A stretch of DNA of 64,000 nt from an uncultured Pseudomonadota bacterium. GTDB taxonomy: Bacteria; Myxococcota_A; UBA796; SXON01. Made by a program: the position numbers and the translations under genes. Under the pieces are notes generated by a model. The model made no database searches, was not told where the DNA came from, and saw only the letters and a program-made list of their open reading frames with translations. Positions 57,868 through 64,000 of the stretch are shown here, in pieces (positions within the stretch are counted from its first letter, which is position 1; each line of letters opens with the position of its first letter). The stretch covers positions 1 through 64,000 of the forward strand of contig CAISIK010000168.1 of the NCBI GenBank assembly GCA_903885375.1. Reading direction: 5' to 3'.

Positions 57868-58196
57868 GTCGATTCCCTCTTGAACGATAGCCGCGCCTGG
57901 GTGCGAGGGCCAGTACCCGCGGGGCCCTTCGCAGCGCCGGTGACGCATTGTCCCCCCTCAACGACGATCTCATCGACGTCCAGGGCATCCATCAGCCAGA
58001 CCATCGCGCGGTGGAGGCGCCTCGCCCCGAGCGTGTTCGGACCAGCCCCGTCGAGGTGAAGCCGGGAGATCGAAGCGACACGCCCCGCCACGCGGCCGTT
58101 GCAGATGAACGCCGCGATGACCGTGCCCGAGACCAGGATCTGCCCCTCGATGACCCCCTGGTCCACTTCAAGAAGGTGGAGATCAAAGTCGTCCAT
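57864..58196 (-). CDS. Hypothetical protein paired with L7/L12-like gene
   Basis: A 110-residue protein beginning MDDFDLHLLEVDQGVIEGQI, mostly beta strands in the first 50 residues (ILVSGTVIAAFICNGRVAGR) and then helix (ARRLHRAMVWLMDALDVDEI). The C-terminal 25 residues are Gly-, Pro- and Lys/Arg-rich and look disordered. No family recognised. Its stop overlaps the start of the L7/L12-like gene, so the two are one unit. Copy B of the hairpin repeat lies 107 bases upstream, with its stem facing the same direction. Confidence 0.62.
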   Translation of the reverse strand: MDDFDLHLLEVDQGVIEGQILVSGTVIAAFICNGRVAGRVASISRLHLDGAGPNTLGARRLHRAMVWLMDALDVDEIVVEGGQCVTGAAKGPAGTGPRTQARLSFKREST

Positions 58197-58303
58197 CGCC
58201 AGGCGTCCCCGGACCGGGACTCACGCGTCGGCGCGCCGCCACCAGACAACGCCGGGTATTCGCGAACCGCGACCGCCGCAAGCGTTCGCCCGCCAGCATT
58301 CGG

Positions 58304-58396
58304 CGAAGGATCGACATGAAACGAGAATCCTGAAGTGCGGCTATAGGATTCTCGTAACAAACGAATCAACAGATGTAGAGGCGGGTGATTCGCGTG
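58304..58396 (-). repeat. 93-bp hairpin repeat, copy B
   Basis: Second copy of the repeat at 57320-57412. It keeps the ATG (58317) and codons for MSILR, but the frame then reads different sequence (RMLAGERLRR) and has no AAA domain: a truncated gene start, not a whole gene. The stem 58322-58331 / 58345-58354 is identical to copy A, while the seven differences fall in the loop or outside the stem. It lies in the 267-base gap 58197-58463. Confidence 0.85.
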
Positions 58397-58463
58397 CGCC
58401 ATCGTCGGTGAGAGGGGTGCGCCACCCGACGTCCGACGGCATGGCGCCCCCCACCTCCGTGCT

Positions 58464-59837
58464 ATGACTCGCCCCTCGCCCAGGACGCTGCTGGTGCTCG
58501 CATTCCTCGCCCTCCTCACCGCCGCCTCCGCGGGTACGCCCCTCTCGGTGGCGCCGGTGGAGTGGTCCTCGCTCGCGAGCGAGCAACCCGGGGCCGGCGC
58601 CACGGTGCGCGCCTGGATCATGGAGGAGGTGGCGCACGCCGGGCGCAGCGGCGAGGCGGCGCTCAACCTCGCCGCCTTCGTGTCCGGTGCGGAGTGCACC
58701 GCCGGGGAGGCGCAGGAATGCGAGGTGGCGGTGCGGTGGAAGCTCACCGACCTGGCCACCGGACTCCCCCGCTACAGCGTCCTCACCCGTGGGGTTGGCG
58801 TCGGCCTCGAAGCGGCCACGCGGGATGCGGCCGTCCGCGTCCTCGGACGGTCCGCCTTCGCGGCGGCAGCCGATGCCGGCGGCGCGCCGCTCCCGTCGGC
58901 CACGACCGTTCGCCGCTGCTCTGCGGCGCCGCTGCCGCTCCCCGCGGGGATGAGGGCCGCGCTCGCGGCCACCGTCTTCGTGGAGCACGGCGGCGGCAGT
59001 GGGAGCGGCGTGGTGATCTCGCCCGACGGGGTCATCCTCACCGCCGCCCACGTGGTGGCCGGCAGCGGCGAGGTGAAGGTGCGCACGCAGAAGGGCACCG
59101 CCGTGGCGGCGCGGGTGCTGGCCATCGACCGGCGTCAGGATGTGGCGCTCCTCCGCGCGCCCGGCGCCGAGTGGTCCTGCCTCCCCTTCACCCCGCAGCC
59201 CGCCGAGGTGGGCACCGAGCTCTACGCGGTGGGCTCCCCGTTGGGGGAGGCGCTGGAGTTCTCGGTGAGCAAGGGCATCGTGTCGGGGGCCCGCCGGGTG
59301 GGCGATGTGCGCTTCCTGCAGACCGACGCGAGCCTCAACCCCGGCAACAGCGGGGGCCCGCTGATCGGTATCGACGGCACGCTGCTCGCCATCGTGAGCT
59401 GGAAGGTGGCCGCCGAGGGCCTCGAGGGGCTCGGCTTCGGGGTGCCGGTGGATGCCGCGGCCCTCACGCTCTCGCTGGCCTGGGGCGAGGCCACCGTGGA
59501 GTCCACCGCGCCGCCCGTGCTCGCGTCGGTGGCCGCGGCCGAAGTCCGCGACGCGGACGACGCCCCCCGCCTCGACGTCCGCGCCACCCCCGCCGCCCGC
59601 GCTACCCGCCGGCGCGGCACCACCATCGGCGGCGCGCTGCTCGCGGCCACCGGCGCCGCCTTCGTGGTCGGCACCGCGGTCACCTACGAGGTCACCCCCA
59701 CCATGACGTCGAGCCAGTGGACGCTCCTGCAGGTGGGCAACACCGCTGGCTGGATCGGCCTCGCGGGCGGCGGCGCGCTCATCGTGGTGCCCCTCCTCGT
59801 GAACGGCCCCGGCGCCGCCATCACGGTGGGCTTCTGA
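58464..59837 (+). CDS. Trypsin-like serine protease with C-terminal membrane helices
   Basis: A 457-residue protein with a signal peptide (MTRPSPRTLLVLAFLALLTA). The N-terminal domain (about 30-160) is unknown. The protease domain (about 170-345) has ILTAAHVVAGSGEVKV (His), DRRQDVALLRA (Asp) and DASLNPGNSGGPLIGI (Ser), so the triad is complete as in HtrA/Do. There is no PDZ domain; instead two hydrophobic helices at about 390-411 and 427-447 end the protein. It should act in the periplasm, anchored to the membrane. The stop overlaps the next ATG by one base (TGATG). Confidence 0.9.
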   Translation: MTRPSPRTLLVLAFLALLTAASAGTPLSVAPVEWSSLASEQPGAGATVRAWIMEEVAHAGRSGEAALNLAAFVSGAECTAGEAQECEVAVRWKLTDLATGLPRYSVLTRGVGVGLEAATRDAAVRVLGRSAFAAAADAGGAPLPSATTVRRCSAAPLPLPAGMRAALAATVFVEHGGGSGSGVVISPDGVILTAAHVVAGSGEVKVRTQKGTAVAARVLAIDRRQDVALLRAPGAEWSCLPFTPQPAEVGTELYAVGSPLGEALEFSVSKGIVSGARRVGDVRFLQTDASLNPGNSGGPLIGIDGTLLAIVSWKVAAEGLEGLGFGVPVDAAALTLSLAWGEATVESTAPPVLASVAAAEVRDADDAPRLDVRATPAARATRRRGTTIGGALLAATGAAFVVGTAVTYEVTPTMTSSQWTLLQVGNTAGWIGLAGGGALIVVPLLVNGPGAAITVGF

Positions 59838-60664
59838 TGCTCCTGCTCGCGCTGGGCTGCCTCCTCCTCGCCGAGCCCCCCACGCTCGTGGCGGACACCG
59901 CGGCCGGCGAGACGCTGTCCGACGCCGAGCTCGGCGCCCCGGTAGCGGTGGGCGTGGGCGTATGGGACGTGTGCGTGGCCTACGAGCACGGCAGCCGCTG
60001 CAATGGCACCGCCGAACTACCGCCCGGCCACACCTACGTGCAGGTGGATGGCGGCCTCACCGGCTACTGCGGCATCACCAGCGAGGGCGAGCTCTACTGC
60101 AACACCGACGCCGCGGTCGATGCGCCCGCGAGCGCCGAGCGGGTATCCGTCGGCGAGTTCACCGGGGTGGCCATCGACAACGGGGAGCTCCGGGCCTGGG
60201 GCGACAACGACTACCGCCTCGCCGACCCGCCGAGCGGAACCGGCTGGTCCTCGGTGGCCCTGGGCACCTACAACGGCTGCGCCGTGGCCGAGGACGGCGA
60301 GGTGCGCTGCTGGGGTGAGGACGGCTTCGACGTGACCGACGAGCCCCGCGGCGAGTTCGTCTCCGTGGCCACGGCCGACTTCACCGCCTGCGCCGTGGGC
60401 GAGGACGGCGACATCACCTGCTGGGGAAGCACCGACGGCCGCCCCCCTGGCGGGAGCTTTGTGTCCATCACCGCCGGGCACTACCACTACTGCGCGCTCG
60501 CGGAGACGGGCTCCGTGGAGTGCTGGGGGGACGACGACGACCAGCAGTCCTCCCCGCCGAGCGACCACTTCGAACAGATCGACTGCCACGGCTACGGCTG
60601 CTGCGGCATCACCGATGCGGCCGAGGTCGCCTGTTGGGGCGACGTGGGCGACGAGAACTTCTGA
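59837..60664 (+). CDS. Secreted RCC1-like repeat protein
   Basis: A 275-residue exported protein (MLLLALGCLLLAEPPTLVAD; the Cys at 8 could be a lipobox). The body is a string of about seven repeats of 35-40 residues with pattern G-x-x-x-x-CA-V/I-x-x-x-G-x-V-x-CWG (for example YNGCAVAEDGEVRCWGED, FTACAVGEDGDITCWGST, YHYCALAETGSVECWGDD). These match RCC1/regulator-of-chromosome-condensation-type beta-propeller blades. The paired Cys in each repeat suggest disulfides in the envelope. It starts one base into the protease stop, so it is co-translated with it. Function unknown. Confidence 0.86.
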   Translation: MLLLALGCLLLAEPPTLVADTAAGETLSDAELGAPVAVGVGVWDVCVAYEHGSRCNGTAELPPGHTYVQVDGGLTGYCGITSEGELYCNTDAAVDAPASAERVSVGEFTGVAIDNGELRAWGDNDYRLADPPSGTGWSSVALGTYNGCAVAEDGEVRCWGEDGFDVTDEPRGEFVSVATADFTACAVGEDGDITCWGSTDGRPPGGSFVSITAGHYHYCALAETGSVECWGDDDDQQSSPPSDHFEQIDCHGYGCCGITDAAEVACWGDVGDENF

Positions 60665-60693
60665 GCCTCTGGAAGGGCGCGCCCGACGGCGCC

Positions 60694-60744
60694 GCGAAGC
60701 GCGCCTGCCCACGCCCGACTTCGAGGTGGGTCGCGGCGCTTCGC
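60694..60744. repeat. Palindromic element before the 60.8-kb gene
   Basis: Nine-base arms GCGAAGCGC (60694-60702) and GCGCTTCGC (60736-60744). The interior reads GCCCAC...GTGGGT. Its reverse complement shares CGCGACCCACCTCG with the element at 50031-50109 and its GCGCG-CTGCCC segment with the pair at 40769 and 56092, so it may be a distant member of the same family. It lies in the 167-base gap between two plus-strand genes. Confidence 0.5.
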
Positions 60745-60831
60745 CCCCACCGCTTCCAGACCAGTTTCACAGCCCACTCTCGACAAAGGGCCGCGCGGTG
60801 TTGTAGGCTCCGTCCCCCCAAAGGACCCCCG

Positions 60832-61494
60832 ATGCTCCTCGCCATTCTCACGCTTTGTTCCGCCCTCGCTGACGATGCCTCCGACACCCGCGACGCCGCC
60901 GTCCGCAAGTACCTGGCCAGCCGCCTCGAGGCCGGACCGCTCCGCATCACCACGGTCAGCTCCAACGGCTACGGCGCGGTCAGCACCTCCACGGTGAACA
61001 CCTGGACCGTGTACCAGGGCCAGAACACGATCATTGGCACGAGCAAGTTCGCCGAGCTGGTGAACGACAAGGAGCGCACGGCCGACCTCGAGAAGCGCAA
61101 GGGCGTGGCGAACGGCGTGGCGTACGGCCTGCTCGGCGCCGGCCTCGTTTCGGCCGGCGTGGGCGTGTACGAGCTCACCCTGCCCCCGAAGACCCGCTAC
61201 GGCATGGGCGAGGGCTTCGTGCCCGGCATCGTGCTCACCTCGGTGGGAACGGGGCTGCTCCTGGGCGCCCTCTACGTGCCCGCCTACTCCCGGGCCCACC
61301 GCGAGTACGTGCCCAACTGGTACAGCGAGGAGCAGGCGAGCGGCCTCGTGGATGACTACAACAGCGCCAAGATGAAGGAGCTGGGCGTCACCAAGGACGA
61401 TGTGCTCGGCTACCTCAAGGAACGGTCGCAAGTCGATCTCACGGTCACGCCCTTCCTCGCGGTCAACCAAGTGGGCGTGAACGTGACGTTCTGA
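60832..61494 (+). CDS. Secreted or membrane protein, unknown
   Basis: A 220-residue protein with a signal peptide (MLLAILTLCSALADDAS). A soluble part with Ser/Thr-rich beta strands (RITTVSSNGYGAVSTSTVNTW) is followed by two hydrophobic helices at about 88-110 and 126-150 (KGVANGVAYGLLGAGLVSAG; GIVLTSVGTGLLLGALYVPA). A C-terminal part with YSEEQASGLVDDYN and LGVTKDDVLGYLKER follows. No family recognised. It precedes the secretion ATPase by about 60 bases but no functional link is visible. Confidence 0.68.
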   Translation: MLLAILTLCSALADDASDTRDAAVRKYLASRLEAGPLRITTVSSNGYGAVSTSTVNTWTVYQGQNTIIGTSKFAELVNDKERTADLEKRKGVANGVAYGLLGAGLVSAGVGVYELTLPPKTRYGMGEGFVPGIVLTSVGTGLLLGALYVPAYSRAHREYVPNWYSEEQASGLVDDYNSAKMKELGVTKDDVLGYLKERSQVDLTVTPFLAVNQVGVNVTF

Positions 61495-61556
61495 CATCGG
61501 CTGGTCTCAAGATCGATGTGCGCGGTCCGACAGGAACCGAACACAACGGTCTTGCG

Positions 61557-63221
61557 ATGGCGAACGACACCTCCTCTGCCCCCCCCAACCCCGCCGCCCC
61601 CCCGCGCAAACGCATCGGGGAGCTGCTCGTGGAGGCGGGACTGGTGAACGTGGAACAGGTGGTGATGGCCCTCGGCATGCTCGACGCGGAGCAGCTCAAC
61701 GGTGCTTTGGCGCGCCAGCTCGGCATCGCCACGGCCGATCTGGAGACGCTCGCCCCCGAGGAGAACGTCCTCAACCTCCTCCCCGAAGACTTCCTGCGCG
61801 GTCGCAAGGTCATTCCCCTCGCGGTCCAGAACCGAGCGCTCGTGCTCGGCATGGTGGATGCGCAGGACCAGAAGACGCTCGCCGAGGTGGTGCGTGCCAC
61901 CGGCCACCGGAACATCGAACCCCGGATGATCACCGAGGGCAGCTTCGATCGTTTCGTCGCCGGGCGTTTCACCACCCCGGAGGTGATCGAGGCCCTTCGC
62001 GCGGCGCTCGGCCCCGGCGGGGCGCTCACCTTCGAACGGGGCGGCAGCCCCGACGCCGCGCCCATCGTCGCCTTCGTGGAGTGGCTCCTTCGCTACGCCG
62101 TTTCGCAGGGGGCGAGCGACATCCACATCGAGCCCTATGAAGCCTACATCCGCATCCGCCTGCGCGTGGATGGGGCGTTGCGCGCCATCCTCACGCCGCC
62201 GGCTTCGCTCGGGTCCGCCGTCGTCTCCCGCATCAAGGTGATGGCGGAGATGGACATCTCCGAGCGCCGCAAGCCGCTCGATGGCCACATCGAGCTGCCG
62301 AGCGCGGAGGAGGAGCTGCACTTCCGGGTTTCCACCCTGCCGGTGGTGCACGGCGAGAAGTGCGTGATCCGGCTCCTGCGCAAGGAAGGCCACCTCGCCG
62401 ACCTCGCGCGTCTGGGCTTTGCGAAGGACCAGTACAAGCTCATCTGCGACGCCGGCGCGCTCCCGCAGGGACTCATCCTCGTGACGGGCCCCACCGGATC
62501 GGGCAAGACCACCACGCTCCATGCGGTGCTCAACCACATCAACGATCCCGACACCAACATCGTCACCATCGAAGACCCGGTAGAGCAGACGCTGCCGGGC
62601 ATCAACCACGTGCAGGTGCAGGAGAAGGGCGGCGTCACCTTCAGCTCGGCGCTGCGCGCCATCCTCCGCCAGGACCCGGACATCGTGTTCGTGGGCGAGA
62701 TGCGCGACCCGGAGGTCGCCGCGATCGCCGTGAAGGCCGCGCTCACCGGCCACCTCGTGCTCTCCACGCTGCACACCAACGGCACCGCCGAGACCTTCGC
62801 GCGCCTCGCCGACATGGGCCTTGCCAGCTACCTCGTGGCCAGCTCGGTGCAGCTGGTGGTGGCCCAGCGGCTCGTGCGTCGGGTGTGCGGTTGCGCAGTG
62901 AGCGCGCCCATCGATGCCGCGCTCATGGATCGGTACGGCATCACCGAGACGCAGCTCGCCACCGCGGTCCTGAAGCAGCCCGTCGGCTGCGCGAAGTGCC
63001 ACGGCACCGGGTACAAGGGCCGCGTGCCGGTGTACGAGATGGTGGCGCCCTCGGCCGCGCTGCGCGAGGTCCTCCGCTCGGGCGGCGGCGAAAGCGAGAT
63101 CGTGGCGTGCATGAACGCCGAAGGCGTGAAGTGGATGTGGGACTCGGGCGTGGCCCGCGCGCTCGCAGGGGAAACGACGCTGGAAGAGGTGGCGAAGACC
63201 ATCAACCCGCCGGCCCGGTAG
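61557..63221 (+). CDS. PilB/GspE-type assembly ATPase
   Basis: A 554-residue hexameric ATPase of type IV pilus or type II secretion. N-terminal GspE-N domain (about 20-150), then Asp-rich GASDIHIEPYEAYIRIRLRV, Walker A ILVTGPTGSGKTTTLHAVL, Asp box TIEDPVEQTLPG and Walker B-type QDPDIVFVGEMRDPEVA, and the His box GHLVLSTLHTNGTAETFAR. The zinc site has VGCAKCHGTGYKGRVP, but its first half is RRVCGCAV, giving CxC instead of the usual CxxC. I prefer ATG 61557; starts back to 61518 are possible. No pilus partner genes follow. Confidence 0.92.
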   Translation: MANDTSSAPPNPAAPPRKRIGELLVEAGLVNVEQVVMALGMLDAEQLNGALARQLGIATADLETLAPEENVLNLLPEDFLRGRKVIPLAVQNRALVLGMVDAQDQKTLAEVVRATGHRNIEPRMITEGSFDRFVAGRFTTPEVIEALRAALGPGGALTFERGGSPDAAPIVAFVEWLLRYAVSQGASDIHIEPYEAYIRIRLRVDGALRAILTPPASLGSAVVSRIKVMAEMDISERRKPLDGHIELPSAEEELHFRVSTLPVVHGEKCVIRLLRKEGHLADLARLGFAKDQYKLICDAGALPQGLILVTGPTGSGKTTTLHAVLNHINDPDTNIVTIEDPVEQTLPGINHVQVQEKGGVTFSSALRAILRQDPDIVFVGEMRDPEVAAIAVKAALTGHLVLSTLHTNGTAETFARLADMGLASYLVASSVQLVVAQRLVRRVCGCAVSAPIDAALMDRYGITETQLATAVLKQPVGCAKCHGTGYKGRVPVYEMVAPSAALREVLRSGGGESEIVACMNAEGVKWMWDSGVARALAGETTLEEVAKTINPPAR

Positions 63222-63289
63222 TTCGTCGCAAGAGAAGACGATCGCTTTGGCACCGAGGCGGCATAGCAGGGGAACCTCCAGGTTCGTCC

Positions 63290-64000
63290 ATGCGCGCGAT
63301 CTCCCTCCTCCCGTTGGTTCTGTTGCTCGCATGCGGCCCGGCGTCGGTCAAGTTGGGGGACGGGGACACCGGCGTGGAGGGTGGGCTCGACTCGGGGAGC
63401 GACACGGGCGACACGGGCATCGTGGATGGGTCGATCGCCGTCCGCCCGAGCAGCCTCGACCTCGGCGTGCTCTTCGTCGGTGACAGCGCCGAAGGCGAGT
63501 TCTCCGTGGAGAACGTGGGTACCGGCGCCACCGCGGTCACGCTTTCGCTGCTCGGCGCCCACGCCGACGCCTGGACCCTCTCCAGCTACACCGCGGCGCC
63601 AGGCTCGGGGGAGAGCCTCACGGTCACGGCGCGGGTCACCCCCACCGATTGGGGTGACTTCTCGGTGAGCGTGCTCGTGGAGGACAGCATCTCCGGGGGC
63701 CGGATCGAGCTGCCGGTCCGCGCGGTCGTGCAGATCGACGCCGATCACGACGGCTACGGCAGCGTGGACACGGGCGGCGAGGACTGCAACGACGACGACG
63801 CGGCGGTCAACCCCGGCGCCACCGAGGTCTGGTACGACGGCATCGATCAGGACTGCGGCGGCGGCGACGACTACGACCAGGATGGGGATGGCCACACGCC
63901 CCCCGAGTACGGCGGCGATGACTGCCTCGACACCGACGCCACCGCCTACCCCGGCGCCCCCGACACCTGGTACGACGGCATCGACAGCGACTGTCTCGGC
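63290..64000 (+). CDS. MopE-like calcium/metal-binding lipoprotein, C-terminus cut
   Basis: Open for 237 codons to the window edge. The signal is MRAISLLPLVLLLAC (Cys15), then a Gly/Asp/Ser/Thr linker (DTGVEGGLDSGSDTGDTG). A beta-sandwich domain follows (GSIAVRPSSLDLGVLFVGDS, an ASPM/SPD-2-like repeat). Then come MopE-type metal-binding repeats: DADHDGYGSVDTGGEDCNDD, DDAAVNPGATEVWYDGIDQD and DQDGDGHTPPEYGGDDCLD, each with the invariant W-Y-D-G-I-D and DCxD. Such proteins are typical of myxobacteria and bind Ca2+. It probably extends over several more repeats. Confidence 0.9.
   Translation, partial: MRAISLLPLVLLLACGPASVKLGDGDTGVEGGLDSGSDTGDTGIVDGSIAVRPSSLDLGVLFVGDSAEGEFSVENVGTGATAVTLSLLGAHADAWTLSSYTAAPGSGESLTVTARVTPTDWGDFSVSVLVEDSISGGRIELPVRAVVQIDADHDGYGSVDTGGEDCNDDDAAVNPGATEVWYDGIDQDCGGGDDYDQDGDGHTPPEYGGDDCLDTDATAYPGAPDTWYDGIDSDCLG

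Noticed and set aside
58240..58317. A second AAA/DUF4143 gene starting at 58317 on the minus strand
   Set aside because: Only the first codons match; no Walker motif follows, so it is a remnant inside the repeat.
56170..58396. A complete insertion sequence or transposon around the AAA gene
   Set aside because: No transposase and no terminal inverted repeats bounding the segment; only a direct repeat and a junction scar are visible.

Overview
The window is very GC-rich, densely coded bacterial DNA. Most neighbouring genes are spaced by a few bases or overlap by four bases (ATGA, GTGA). The gene content points to a Myxococcota-like (former deltaproteobacterial) genome, probably an uncultured lineage. 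The clues are short-signal lipoproteins with Asp/Thr/Ser-rich linkers, FG-GAP/ASPIC proteins, thrombospondin-type-3 OmpA and MopE-like calcium-binding proteins, an FHA-sigma54 activator, a Gld-type ABC operon ending in a DUF4340 protein, and an atpI-B-E cluster without F1 genes. This placement is an inference from gene families only.

Layout. 0-6.5 kb: a divergent locus of three FG-GAP lipoproteins, an HTTM membrane protein with its partner, then a GGDEF protein. 6.5-9.5 kb: RecQ helicase and a PaiB-like protein. 9.6-13.7 kb: three membrane proteins, then an OmpR-type response regulator and its histidine kinase. 13.7-14.1 kb: three tRNA genes (Ser-UGA, Ser-GCU, Arg-ACG) read as one minus-strand unit with a visible promoter and terminator. 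14.1-19.6 kb: copper-type P-ATPase, OmpA-like protein, B12-binding radical SAM protein. 19.6-26.2 kb: Gld-like ABC transporter operon, class III cyclase, M14 carboxypeptidase. 26.2-31 kb: small lipoprotein genes, FHA-sigma54 activator, RadC, Lgt. 31-39.5 kb: hydrolase, TolC-like channel, DUF938 methyltransferase, glycosyltransferase, lectin-like lipoprotein, HhH protein, a degenerate-looking RlmD-like RNA methyltransferase. 39.5-46.7 kb: CotH kinase, two sulfotransferases, then divergently an Fe-S protein, a ferritin-like protein, a carbamoyltransferase and a DUF5989 protein. 46.7-50 kb: a probably frameshifted TPR-like gene, nuclease, DUF3634, then atpZ/I-B-E with a clear terminator. 50-54.8 kb: a coupled minus-strand operon dapD-dapE-glycosyltransferase-rhomboid-ferredoxin. 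54.8-58.4 kb: nucleotidyltransferase and methyltransferase genes, then a rearranged segment with an AAA/DUF4143 gene, two copies of a 93-bp hairpin repeat, a duplicated gene-junction scar and a pair of small unknown genes. 58.4-64 kb: trypsin-like protease, RCC1-like protein, PilB/GspE-type ATPase and a MopE-like lipoprotein that runs off the end.

The stretches I find most unusual are: (1) the 56.1-58.4 kb segment, where a duplicated control hairpin and a duplicated gene junction surround an AAA/DUF4143 gene and a small gene resembling a lone L7/L12 C-terminal domain; (2) the sulfotransferase/diiron/carbamoyltransferase/DUF5989 cluster; (3) the HTTM/FG-GAP cluster; (4) dispersed palindromic intergenic repeats, one pair being nearly identical 15 kb apart. 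No stretch above 300 bases lacks a gene; the two longest gaps (57334-57621 and 58197-58463) hold the repeats. I see no CRISPR array, phage or insertion sequence.
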